Shown in pieces: positions 1 to 8,317 of a DNA stretch of 64,000 bases. The position numbers and the translations under genes are program-made. The first letter of the stretch is position 1, and every line of letters starts with the position of its first letter. The notes below the pieces were generated by a model that did not search any database, was not told the DNA's origin, and saw nothing but the letters and a program-made list of their open reading frames with translations. This DNA is from UBA3206 sp963623875 (GTDB taxonomy: Bacteria; Bacillota_I; Bacilli_A; Acholeplasmatales; Anaeroplasmataceae): NCBI GenBank assembly GCA_963623875.1, contig CAVFNL010000017.1, forward strand, positions 1 through 64,000, written 5' to 3'.

Positions 1-81
1 CCCGTTCCCATACCGAACACGGAAGTTAAGCATCTTAGCGCTGATGGTAGTACAATGTGCAAGAGTAGGACGTTGCCAGGC
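1..81 (+). rRNA. rrf: 5S ribosomal RNA, 3' portion
   Basis: The window opens inside a 5S rRNA. The segment CCGAACACGGAAGTTAAG and the distal GTAGGACGTTGCCAGGC are the conserved 5S core and 3' end. The 5' third lies outside the window. It is the last rRNA of an operon that continues into tRNA-Asn. Confidence 0.95.
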
Positions 82-103
82 TTATCTTTCTTTTTATTTA
101 AGT

Positions 104-180
104 GCCTGCTTAGCTCAGTTGGTTAGAGCACCTGACTGTTAATCAGGGTGTCGAAGGTTCAAGTCCTTTAGCGGGCGCCA
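104..180 (+). tRNA. tRNA-Asn (anticodon GTT)
   Basis: A 77-nt cloverleaf. The acceptor stem GCCTGCT pairs with AGCGGGC, and the anticodon stem CCTGA/TCAGG encloses loop CTGTTAA, giving GTT. The T-loop is TTCAAGT. The 3' CCA is encoded. It follows the 5S rRNA by 22 nt, so it is probably cotranscribed with the rRNA operon. Confidence 0.95.
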
Positions 181-192
181 TTTATGAATTTT

Positions 193-220
193 AAAGAATA
201 GTTAAAGCTATTCTTTTTTA
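193..220 (+). terminator. rRNA/tRNA operon terminator
   Basis: Stem AAAGAATAG pairs with CTATTCTTT around a 6-nt loop and runs into T residues, 12 nt after the tRNA-Asn CCA. It ends the rRNA-tRNA transcript. Confidence 0.85.
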
Positions 221-228
221 TTTTACTA

Positions 229-257
229 TTGACATTCAATATTATATGCTTTAAAAT
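229..257 (+). promoter_or_regulatory. Sigma-A promoter of the riboswitch unit
   Basis: TTGACA, 17 nt, TAAAAT. This near-consensus promoter lies just after the rRNA operon terminator and points into the c-di-GMP riboswitch-like element. Confidence 0.8.
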
Positions 258-275
258 ATAAATGGTTAAGAGATT

Positions 276-376
276 AACCCCCACAATAATTTTGGCAAAA
301 CTAGAGTAATCTAGCGACGCAAAGCTATAGGGACTCAATGAGTCAGCCAGTTGCACATGTATATTTTTATTACTAG
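276..376 (+). promoter_or_regulatory. Cyclic di-GMP-I (GEMM-I)-like riboswitch aptamer
   Basis: The core shows the GEMM-I landmarks in order: GGCAAA (293-298); a hairpin CTAGA-GTAA-TCTAG with a GNRA-type tetraloop; GACGCAAAGC (316-325); a second hairpin GACTC-AAT-GAGTC; and GCCAGTTGC (345-353). In this class the GNRA loop docks on the second helix and the ligand sits at the junction. The 5' CCC...TAAT (276-290) could pair with ATTACTAGGG (369-378) as P1, which would compete with the terminator that follows. Which ligand binds (c-di-GMP or c-GMP-AMP) cannot be told by eye. No gene follows on this strand before the next terminator. Confidence 0.75.
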
Positions 377-401
377 GGATGCAACAGCATTCCATTTTTT
401 A
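377..401 (+). terminator. Riboswitch-linked intrinsic terminator
   Basis: GGATGC pairs with GCATTCC (one bulge) around loop AACA, followed by a T-rich tract. The 5' GG overlaps the predicted P1 3' strand of the riboswitch, the usual arrangement for a transcriptional switch in which aptamer folding prevents termination (inference). Confidence 0.7.
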
Positions 402-557
402 TTTAAATGTGGTAACAAATTTATTGTAACTTTTCTTTTTTCTTCAATATACAATACATAAGGATATAGACCCCCTCTCTTTGGTTCTGTATCCTTTTGT
501 ATTTTATAAGATATACTATATTTACAATGATAAATTGCTTTAAATTCTAAAATATGT
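402..557 (+). other. Gene-less stretch with a long imperfect hairpin
   Basis: This lies between two terminators. There is no plausible ORF with a start codon and SD on the + strand. Positions 454-502 fold into a hairpin of about 18 bp: ATACA/TGTAT, AAGGATA/TATCCTT and AGA/TCT plus CC/GG, with one mismatch and one bulge. The 78-codon minus-strand reading frame here also covers the riboswitch and is not believed to be a gene. Confidence 0.5.
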
Positions 558-596
558 AAAGGAAATGACATTTTTATAGCGTTATTTCCTTTTTTC
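558..596 (+). terminator. Strong terminator ending the riboswitch unit
   Basis: A 12-bp stem, AAAGGAAATGAC with GTTATTTCCTTT (one G-T pair), and an 11-nt loop, followed by a T-rich tract. It insulates the citrate-synthesis operon from the riboswitch transcript. Confidence 0.85.
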
Positions 597-625
597 TTTC
601 AATTTTATGTTATTTATAGTATAAT
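597..625 (+). promoter_or_regulatory. Promoter of the aconitase-citrate synthase-IDH operon
   Basis: TTTCAA, 17 nt, TATAAT, placed between the preceding terminator and the aconitase SD (GGAGGA). Only the -10 box is consensus. Confidence 0.6.
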
Positions 626-653
626 TAAATAGAATAACAAATGGAGGATAATT

Positions 654-2525
654 ATGGGTTTAACTGTAACTGAAAAAATTTTAAAAACTCACACTAATGA
701 TGAATTAGTAAGAGGTGAAACAATAAAAATTAAAATCGATCAAACACTTACTCAAGATGCAACAGGTACAATGTCATATCTTGAATTTATGAGTATGGGA
801 CTTGATCGAGTTAAAGCTGATCTATGTGTATCTTATGTAGACCACAATACACTTCAAAATGGATTTATGAATATGGATGACCATGAATTCTTACAAACTG
901 TAGCTAATAAATATGGAATAGTATTTAGTAAAGCTGGAAATGGAATTTGTCATCAATTAAATCTTGAAAACTTTGCATATCCTGGAAGAACTATTCTAGG
1001 ATCTGATTCACATACTCCTACATCTAGTGCAATTGGTGCATTAGCTATAGGAGCTGGAGGACTTGATGTTGCGATGGCCATGGCTGGACATCCTTTTGCA
1101 TTAGTATGTCCTAAAATTGTTAACGTTAAATTAGTTGGACAATTAAGACCAGGTGTTGCGCCTAAGGATATCATTATTCATTTAATTGGGTTGATGACTG
1201 TTAAAGGTGGAATTAATAAGGTTATTGAATATACTGGTGAAGGTGTAAAAACATTATCTGTTCCAGAACGTGCAACTATCACTAACATGGGTGCTGAACT
1301 AGGAGCAACCACTTCAGTATTCCCTGCTGATGAAAAAGCATTAGAATTCTTAAAATTACAAGGAAGAGAAAAAGATTATAAAGAAATTATTGCGGATGAA
1401 GATGCAGTTTACGATGAAGAATATACAATCGACTTATCATTATTAAAACCAACTGTTTCATGTCCATCAATGCCTGACATTACAAAAACAGTTGATGAAT
1501 TAAAAGGAATTAAAGTAAACCAAGTATTAATTGGTTCTTGTACAAATTCTTCATATTATGATTTTATTAAAGTTGCATCAATCTTAAAAGGTAACAAGGT
1601 TCATCCGTCTGTTTCATTAGGAATTGCGCCAGGTTCTAAGCAAGTTCTTACAATGCTTACAAGATCTGGAATACTTGAAGTTTTATTAAATGCAGGAGCT
1701 CGTATATTAGAATCAGCATGTGGTCCATGTATTGGTATGGGACAATCACCTTGTACTGATGGTGTATCATTAAGAACATTCAATCGTAATTTCTATGGAA
1801 GAAGTGGAACAAAGAGTGCAAGTCTATACCTATGTTCACCTGAAGTTGCGGCATATTCTGCAATAAAAGGTGAAATATCAGACCCTACGGGATTAAAACT
1901 TGATTTATGGGCTTTACCTACAAAAGAAGATTTTGTAAAGAATGATTCTTTATTTATATATCCATCATTTAATGGAGAGGTTAAAATGGGACCAAATATT
2001 AAACCATTACCTAAATTTGAGCCAATAGGAAATCATTTTACAGCTAAAGTTATGATTTCATTACCTGACAATATTTCAACAGACCACATTATGCCTGCAG
2101 GTGCTAATGTATTACCATATAGATCAAACATTGTAAAAATATCTGAATTCTGTTTCTATCAAATAGATGAAAAATTCCATGATGATTGTATCGAAAATGG
2201 TGGAGGAATAATTGTTGCGGGAGCAAACTATGGACAAGGTTCATCAAGAGAACATGCAGCTATAGCTCCAAGATATTTAGGAATAAAGGCAGTTGTTGCG
2301 GAATCATTTGCACGTATTCATAAAAAGAATTTAATTAATTTTGGTATTTTACCTATTGAAGTTAAATTTAAAGCAGACAAATTTGATAATGTTGAAGTGA
2401 CAATAAATGATAATTTTGATGTTGAATTAAAGAATTTAACTCAAAATATTGTTGTTAATGCACATGTTGAATTAACTGAAGAAGAAAAAGAATTAATTAA
2501 TAAAGGTGGATTATTAAACCTATAA
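654..2525 (+). CDS. acnA: Aconitate hydratase (623 aa)
   Basis: Interconverts citrate and isocitrate using a [4Fe-4S] cluster. Seen: the substrate-loop motif SDSHTPTSSAIGALAIGAGG near residue 120; the three cluster cysteines C296 (GSCTN), C356 and C359 (ACGPCIG); and a C-terminal swivel domain with DNISTDHIMPAG and GQGSSREHAA. At 623 residues it is shorter than AcnA (about 890) and matches the compact mitochondrial/Aquifex-type aconitases. The SD GGAGGA precedes the ATG. It is first in a three-gene unit with citrate synthase and isocitrate dehydrogenase, which together turn oxaloacetate and acetyl-CoA into 2-oxoglutarate, the glutamate precursor. Confidence 0.95.
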   Translation: MGLTVTEKILKTHTNDELVRGETIKIKIDQTLTQDATGTMSYLEFMSMGLDRVKADLCVSYVDHNTLQNGFMNMDDHEFLQTVANKYGIVFSKAGNGICHQLNLENFAYPGRTILGSDSHTPTSSAIGALAIGAGGLDVAMAMAGHPFALVCPKIVNVKLVGQLRPGVAPKDIIIHLIGLMTVKGGINKVIEYTGEGVKTLSVPERATITNMGAELGATTSVFPADEKALEFLKLQGREKDYKEIIADEDAVYDEEYTIDLSLLKPTVSCPSMPDITKTVDELKGIKVNQVLIGSCTNSSYYDFIKVASILKGNKVHPSVSLGIAPGSKQVLTMLTRSGILEVLLNAGARILESACGPCIGMGQSPCTDGVSLRTFNRNFYGRSGTKSASLYLCSPEVAAYSAIKGEISDPTGLKLDLWALPTKEDFVKNDSLFIYPSFNGEVKMGPNIKPLPKFEPIGNHFTAKVMISLPDNISTDHIMPAGANVLPYRSNIVKISEFCFYQIDEKFHDDCIENGGGIIVAGANYGQGSSREHAAIAPRYLGIKAVVAESFARIHKKNLINFGILPIEVKFKADKFDNVEVTINDNFDVELKNLTQNIVVNAHVELTEEEKELINKGGLLNL

Positions 2526-2548
2526 TTTCACCTTAGAAGGGAAAATAT

Positions 2549-3901
2549 ATGGATTATCAAACTTTTTTAGAAAAAGAATATGAACAAGTTCTAAAAGATG
2601 GATATATCGATCAAGACCTGTATGATTTATATAAAGTTAAAAGAGGACTTAGAAACAATAATGGTACTGGTGTATTAGTAGGACTTACTAAAGTTGCTGA
2701 AGTATCGGGATATAATGTAACTGATGATGGAATTAAAGAACCTAAAATTGGTAATTTATATTATAGAGGTATTGATATCAGGGATATTACTACATTATGT
2801 GGTAGTGATTATGGATATGAAAATACAGCGTTCTTATTACTGTTTGGGCATTATCCATCAAAAGAAGAACAACAAGAATTCAAAAAAATAGTAAGTGAAC
2901 AATATGATTTACCGCAAGGATTTTTAGAAAATATTATTTTAAAGAATACATCAAAATCTTTAATGAATCATATATCACGTGCCATATTATCATTATACTC
3001 ATTTGATGATGATCCAGATAATATTGATCCATTTGAACTTATCAAAAAAGGAATTAGAATAATGGCAGCTATGCCTGCAATTATCTCTTATTCATTACAA
3101 GCTAAAACACATTATCTAGACCATGATTCATTGCATATTCATTTTCCTAAAAAAGAATATTCTTTTGCTGAAAATATTTTGTATTTATCACGAAATGATG
3201 GAAAATTCACTGAGATTGAAGCTAAAACACTAGATAGGTGTTTAATGGTTCATACTGATCATGGTGGAGGAAATAATTCTACATTCGTAGGTACAGTAGT
3301 TGCATCAACAGCTACAGATATTTATTCTATGATATCTGCATCTATGGCATCACTTAAAGGGCCTAAACATGGTGGAGCTAATCAGGCTACTCTTGATCAA
3401 ATGGATAAAGTAATAAATGAAATAGGTCTTGATGCTACAGAAGATGAAATTAGAACTATAATTAATAAAATATTAAATAAAGAATTTGGAGATAAATCTG
3501 GACTTGTATATGGTATAGGTCATGCAATATATACAATTTCTGATCCAAGATGTGAAGTTTTAAAGGCAGAAGCCTTTAAATTAGCACAAACAAAAGAATA
3601 TACAAAGAAGAAATTTGATTTCTATTCTAAATTTGAACGAATTGCGATTGATATTTTTAAAAATGAAAAGAATAAAATTGTATGTGCAAACGTAGACTTT
3701 TATTCAGGACTAGTATACGAAATGCTTGGAATACCAAGAGATTTATTCATTCCTATATTTGCGGCTGCAAGACTTATTGGTTGGGTATCACATGATGTAG
3801 AAGCAATCTTATATTCATCTAAGATTGTACGTCCTGCTACAAAGTATGTAGGAGATAGAATAGAAAAGATAGAAGATATAAATACAGGAGATAAAAAATG
3901 A
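2549..3901 (+). CDS. gltA: Citrate synthase (450 aa)
   Basis: Condenses acetyl-CoA and oxaloacetate to citrate. Catalytic and substrate residues are visible: H235 and H238 in MVHTDHGGG, H274 in GPKHGGA, H325 in GIGHAIYTISDPR, and D383 in ANVDFYSG. Length and N-terminal extension (about 60 residues before the conserved YRGIDI) resemble the longer citrate/2-methylcitrate synthases of anaerobic gut bacteria. A 23-nt gap with SD AGAAGGG separates it from aconitase. Its stop overlaps the next ATG by 4 nt (ATGA), implying translational coupling. A 2-methylcitrate activity cannot be excluded by eye, but the neighbours support citrate. Confidence 0.93.
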   Translation: MDYQTFLEKEYEQVLKDGYIDQDLYDLYKVKRGLRNNNGTGVLVGLTKVAEVSGYNVTDDGIKEPKIGNLYYRGIDIRDITTLCGSDYGYENTAFLLLFGHYPSKEEQQEFKKIVSEQYDLPQGFLENIILKNTSKSLMNHISRAILSLYSFDDDPDNIDPFELIKKGIRIMAAMPAIISYSLQAKTHYLDHDSLHIHFPKKEYSFAENILYLSRNDGKFTEIEAKTLDRCLMVHTDHGGGNNSTFVGTVVASTATDIYSMISASMASLKGPKHGGANQATLDQMDKVINEIGLDATEDEIRTIINKILNKEFGDKSGLVYGIGHAIYTISDPRCEVLKAEAFKLAQTKEYTKKKFDFYSKFERIAIDIFKNEKNKIVCANVDFYSGLVYEMLGIPRDLFIPIFAAARLIGWVSHDVEAILYSSKIVRPATKYVGDRIEKIEDINTGDKK

Positions 3902-4887
3902 CAGATGTAGTATTATTTGAAGGTGACGGAATCGGACCTGAAATTACAAAAGCAGTAGTAGAAATATTAGAAGCAGCAGGAGCGCAAATAAAATGGCATC
4001 CATATTTAATTGGTCAAACTGCATATGAAAAATTAAATGAGTTAATACCAGAAGAATCAAAAGAAGCTATTTCTAAATATAAAGTAGCTTTAAAGGGGCC
4101 TGTTACAACTCCACTAGGAAAAGGTTTCAAATCAGTAAATGTCCAATTAAGACTTTTATATGATTTATATACTAACCTACGTCCAGCATCATCTTATAAG
4201 GGATTATCAAGATTCCAAAATGTTGACATAGTAACAGTAAGAGAAAACACAGAAGACCTTTATATCGGTGAAGAACATGCAATTGATGGTGGATATGAAG
4301 CTATAAAAAGAATTACTGAAAAAGGATCAGAAAGAATTATAAGATATGCATTTGAATATGCTAAAAATAATGGTAGAAAGAAAGTTACAGCAATTCATAA
4401 ATCTAATATTTTAAAAAATTCTGATGGTTTATTTATAAAAGTATTTGATAGAGTTGCACTTGAATATCCAGAAATCGAAGCTGATAAGAAGATTGTAGAT
4501 AACATGTGTATGCAGCTTGTTATGTATCCTGAAAAGTATGATGTGCTTGTTGCGCCAAACTTATATGGAGATATTATTTCAGATTTAATTGCAGGACTTG
4601 TAGGAGGACTTGGATTAGTGCCAGGTGCTAACCTTGGAAAAGATGTTGCAATATTTGAAGCAGTGCATGGTAGTGCTCCAGATATCGCTGGAAAAGGTGT
4701 TGCTGACCCAATTGCAATGCTAATGTCTGCATGTATGATGTTAGATCATATTGGACAAGCAGATGTTGCAGAAAAGATAAGAAAATCAATTAGAGTTGTA
4801 TTAGAAAACAAGATTGATGTAACACCAGACTTAGGTGGTACTGGTACTACAAAATCTATTACTAAAGCAATCATTAATAATTTATAA
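3898..4887 (+). CDS. icd: Isocitrate dehydrogenase, NAD-type (329 aa)
   Basis: Oxidatively decarboxylates isocitrate to 2-oxoglutarate. It belongs to the isocitrate/isopropylmalate dehydrogenase superfamily: GDGIGPE at the N-terminus, VRENTEDLYIG for substrate binding, and NLYGDIISD for metal binding. The cofactor loop HGSAPDIAGK starting near residue 257, without the Lys/Tyr set of NADP enzymes, points to NAD. At 329 aa it is the short, NAD-type form. It overlaps citrate synthase by 4 nt and ends the operon. No 2-oxoglutarate dehydrogenase is present nearby, in keeping with a biosynthetic half-cycle. Confidence 0.92.
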   Translation: MTDVVLFEGDGIGPEITKAVVEILEAAGAQIKWHPYLIGQTAYEKLNELIPEESKEAISKYKVALKGPVTTPLGKGFKSVNVQLRLLYDLYTNLRPASSYKGLSRFQNVDIVTVRENTEDLYIGEEHAIDGGYEAIKRITEKGSERIIRYAFEYAKNNGRKKVTAIHKSNILKNSDGLFIKVFDRVALEYPEIEADKKIVDNMCMQLVMYPEKYDVLVAPNLYGDIISDLIAGLVGGLGLVPGANLGKDVAIFEAVHGSAPDIAGKGVADPIAMLMSACMMLDHIGQADVAEKIRKSIRVVLENKIDVTPDLGGTGTTKSITKAIINNL

Positions 4888-4893
4888 AAAAAT

Positions 4894-4920
4894 AATCGGA
4901 TTTAAATCCGATTTATTTTT
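4894..4920. terminator. Bidirectional terminator after icd
   Basis: A palindromic stem AATCGGAT/ATCCGATT with loop TTAA and T-rich flanks on both sides. It serves icd on + and the convergent exonuclease gene on -. Confidence 0.8.
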
Positions 4921-5596
4921 TATATAAAGGTAGATCATGATAATATGATTGAGGTTTATATGTGATATTTTTAATTTTATCTTTTGGTGGATATTTAGGA
5001 TTATATCCAAATAAATTTATATATTTATCAATATCATCATTCTCATCTGACATAGCTTTTAAAACTTCAAAACAAGCATAAGTGTCATCAAGTGCTCTAT
5101 GAGAGTTTTTAACTATATCATCTAAATTATATTTAGTAACAGCATTGCATAACTTGTGAGGATATTCTGCTCTATCTTTATAAATTGTTAAAATATCAAG
5201 AAAGTCTAAATCGCTAAATTTATATCCTTTCAAAAAATATCTTAAAAATGATAAATCGAAATGAGCGTTATATGTAGCAATTAATTTCTTCTCAGGTAAA
5301 TTCAAAAAGCGAACAAACTTATTTCTAACATCACATATATTTTCACCATACTCTTTTAACATCTCATCAGTAATATGAGTTAATTCAACAATTTTAAGAT
5401 CAAGTTTTTGTTCAGGATTTTCTAACTTGATTAATGAATTTATATTTCCTACTTCACAAATCATATCATCTTTTACTTCCACAACAATAACACCAAGATC
5501 TATGATTTGATCATTTTTAAAATCAAGTCCGGTAGTTTCAGTATCAAGACATATAATATATTTATATTTTTCAAAAATTGAATTTAAAGTTTTCAC
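4913..5596 (-). CDS. DEDDh 3'-5' exonuclease (DnaQ/PolC-epsilon-like)
   Basis: 227 aa, starting at a GTG behind SD AGGTGATATT. The exonuclease fold shows all DEDDh positions: D18 and E20 in LDTETTG, the Exo II Asp in ATYNAHFDLSFL, and HRALDDTYAC (Exo III His and Asp) near the C-terminal third. This is the size of a stand-alone proofreading or nucleotide-turnover exonuclease; there is no polymerase or helicase domain. It is monocistronic and convergent with icd. Likely roles are DNA repair/proofreading or small-RNA degradation; the substrate cannot be chosen from sequence. Confidence 0.85.
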   Translation of the reverse strand: MKTLNSIFEKYKYIICLDTETTGLDFKNDQIIDLGVIVVEVKDDMICEVGNINSLIKLENPEQKLDLKIVELTHITDEMLKEYGENICDVRNKFVRFLNLPEKKLIATYNAHFDLSFLRYFLKGYKFSDLDFLDILTIYKDRAEYPHKLCNAVTKYNLDDIVKNSHRALDDTYACFEVLKAMSDENDDIDKYINLFGYNPKYPPKDKIKNITYKPQSYYHDLPLYKK

Positions 5597-5748
5597 AATA
5601 TCACCTACATATATTATATATCATTATTTCGAAAAATGCTAAAAAGCATAGTATTAAAAGCAAAAAATATCAAATATAAAATTAAATTTATGAGAAAATG
5701 TGATAAAATATTATAGTATTATAACAAATAAGAATTTAGGTGTATACG

Positions 5749-8313
5749 ATGACTATAGATGACGTTTTAAGAGAAGATTTATCTCCGATGATGCAACAAT
5801 ATTATGATATTAAAAAACAAAACATGGATTCTATTGTTTTTTATCGCGTTGGCGATTTTTATGAAATGTTTTTTGATGATGCATATATTGCCGCAAGAGA
5901 GCTAGAATTACAGCTAACAGGTAAAGATGCTTCTATGGAAGAAAGAGTTCCTATGGCAGGAATTCCTTTTCATGCTTATCAAGTATATGCTTTAAAACTT
6001 TTAGAAAAAGGATATAAAATTGCAATCGTAGAACAAACAGAAGACCCATCGAAAGCAAAAGGACTTGTAAAAAGAGATGTTATAAAAATATTAACTCCAG
6101 GAACTACTGTAGATTCTGATTTAAATTCCAAAACTAACAATTATATTGTATCGTTAGCGGCTATAAAAAAGGGGTATGCATTTTGCTATTGTGATGCGAC
6201 AACAGGAGATGTTTATATTACAAAAGTTGTTAGTTCATCATTACTTTTTAACGAAATACTTTCAATTCATGCAAAAGAGGTTGTAATATCATCTCAATTA
6301 AAATTAGATTTTTTAGATAAACTTAATAAAAATTATGGCGTTGTAATATCTCATGAAGATGAAGATAAGATACCTGATTACTTAGAGTATGTAGGTGAAG
6401 GTATTGATGATGAATTAAAAAAATCGTTAGGACTATTATTAAATTATCTTACATATACAATTAAATCATCATTAGTTCATCTAAAGAATGCAATATATTA
6501 TGAATCAAAGGATTATTTAAGATTAGATCCTTTCACAAGAAGAAATCTTGAACTTACTGAAACTCTAAGGCAGAATCAACAGGCTGGTTCATTATTATGG
6601 CTTTTAGATAAATGCCAAACTGCTATGGGTTCAAGAATGTTACGCCTTTGGATTGAACGACCTCTTATTAATTCTTCATTAATTAATAAAAGACTTGATT
6701 TCGTTGAAACATTAACAAATGATTATCTTACAAAAGAAGAAATTAAATCATCTCTTAAAACTGTGTATGACTTAGAACGTATTGTTGGTCGTATTTCTTT
6801 AGGAAATGCTAATGCTAAAGATTTAGTTCAACTCAAAAAAAGTTTATCAAATATCCCTAGTCTTAAAGATTCAGTATTAAAACTTGAAATATTACATACT
6901 AAAGAAGTTGCGTCTTTAATAAACACTCATAAAGATTTATATGATTTATTAGAAAGTGCTTTAAAGGATGATGTTCCACTATCTGTAAAAGAAGGTGGAA
7001 TGATTAGAGAAGGATATAATAATGAACTTGATGAATTAAAAAATATTTCTAAAAATTCTAAGGATTGGATATTAAATTATGAAAAGAAAGTACGTGAGGA
7101 GACAGGAATAAGCGGACTTAAGGTTGGCTATAATAGAGTTTTTGGATATTATATTGAGATTACAAAATCATACCTTCCTCTTGTAAAAGAAGAATTTGGA
7201 TTTGAAAGAAAACAAACACTTGCGAATGCTGAAAGATACATTACAGAAGATTTAAAGAAGTATGAACATATTATTGTAGGTGCGGATGAAAAGATAATAA
7301 ATTTAGAGTATGAATTATTTGTTGAATTAAGAGAATGTGCTAAAAAATATTCACAAAGTCTACAAGTACTCGCAAATGCAATATCTATGATTGATTGTTT
7401 TGTATCATTATCTGAAGTTGCAGTTTCTAACAATTATGTAAGACCTGAAATAATAGAAGATAGAAAAGTCACAATCATAAACGGAAGACATCCTGTAGTT
7501 GAAAAAGTTATATCAAATAGTGAATATGTTGAAAATGATGTTATTATAAATGAATATAACACATTACTTATTACAGGACCTAATATGTCAGGTAAATCTA
7601 CATATATGCGCCAACTTGCACTCATTTCAATAATGGCTCAAATGGGTTCATTTGTTCCAGCAAGCATTGCAAAAATTTGTATATTTGATCAAATATTCAC
7701 TCGTATTGGAGCTTCTGATGACTTAATAAGTGGGCAATCAACATTTATGGTTGAAATGAGTGAAGCAAACTATGCAATTAAAAATGCAACAAAAAACAGT
7801 TTGATACTATTTGATGAACTTGGAAGAGGAACTTCTACATATGATGGAATGGCTATAGCTCAAGCAATCATTGAATATATTCATGATAAAATATCTTGTG
7901 TTTTGTTATTTAGTACACATTATCATGAACTTCAAGCTCTAGAACTCAAACTAAAACATTTAAAAAATATTCATGTATCGGCTAAAGAAACTAATGATAG
8001 TGTAGTATTCCTTCATAAAGTGCTTGATGGTGGTGCAGATAAATCTTATGGTATAAATGTCGCAAAACTTGCCGGACTTCCTAAATCGCTAATTGATAGA
8101 GCAAATAAAATACTTGAATCGCTTGAGGATAATAATTTAGGTAAAAAATTAAATTTAGATTTATTTAATTTTGATGAATACGAAGAAAAAGAAGAAATTA
8201 AAGAAGAAAATAAAGAAAAAGAAATATGTGAGGCTCTTGATAACATTAATCTAGATGAATTAAGCCCAAGAGATGCGCTTAATTTCTTATATGAACTTAA
8301 AAAAATGAGGTGA
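5749..8313 (+). CDS. mutS: DNA mismatch repair protein MutS
   Basis: Recognises mismatches and signals to MutL. 854 aa from the ATG that sits 8 nt after AGG; a GTG nine bases upstream is less likely. The mismatch-reading Phe-X-Glu is F37-Y38-E39 in GDFYEMF. The ATPase domain has Walker A GPNMSGKST from residue 610, Walker B LILFDELGRGTST, and the STHYHEL switch. A charged Glu/Lys-rich linker precedes the short C-terminal helix region (residues about 805-854). mutL starts 4 nt after the stop, with its SD inside the end of mutS, so the pair is coupled. Confidence 0.97.
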   Translation: MTIDDVLREDLSPMMQQYYDIKKQNMDSIVFYRVGDFYEMFFDDAYIAARELELQLTGKDASMEERVPMAGIPFHAYQVYALKLLEKGYKIAIVEQTEDPSKAKGLVKRDVIKILTPGTTVDSDLNSKTNNYIVSLAAIKKGYAFCYCDATTGDVYITKVVSSSLLFNEILSIHAKEVVISSQLKLDFLDKLNKNYGVVISHEDEDKIPDYLEYVGEGIDDELKKSLGLLLNYLTYTIKSSLVHLKNAIYYESKDYLRLDPFTRRNLELTETLRQNQQAGSLLWLLDKCQTAMGSRMLRLWIERPLINSSLINKRLDFVETLTNDYLTKEEIKSSLKTVYDLERIVGRISLGNANAKDLVQLKKSLSNIPSLKDSVLKLEILHTKEVASLINTHKDLYDLLESALKDDVPLSVKEGGMIREGYNNELDELKNISKNSKDWILNYEKKVREETGISGLKVGYNRVFGYYIEITKSYLPLVKEEFGFERKQTLANAERYITEDLKKYEHIIVGADEKIINLEYELFVELRECAKKYSQSLQVLANAISMIDCFVSLSEVAVSNNYVRPEIIEDRKVTIINGRHPVVEKVISNSEYVENDVIINEYNTLLITGPNMSGKSTYMRQLALISIMAQMGSFVPASIAKICIFDQIFTRIGASDDLISGQSTFMVEMSEANYAIKNATKNSLILFDELGRGTSTYDGMAIAQAIIEYIHDKISCVLLFSTHYHELQALELKLKHLKNIHVSAKETNDSVVFLHKVLDGGADKSYGINVAKLAGLPKSLIDRANKILESLEDNNLGKKLNLDLFNFDEYEEKEEIKEENKEKEICEALDNINLDELSPRDALNFLYELKKMR

Positions 8314-8317
8314 TTAA

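Noticed and set aside
335..571. 78-codon minus-strand reading frame opposite the riboswitch unit
   Set aside because: It overlaps the riboswitch, its terminator and the long hairpin, whose inverted repeats shape the frame; no SD fits and the product looks random.
654..4887. c-di-GMP control of the citrate operon by the upstream riboswitch
   Set aside because: A strong terminator (558-596) and a separate -10 box (620-625) lie between them.
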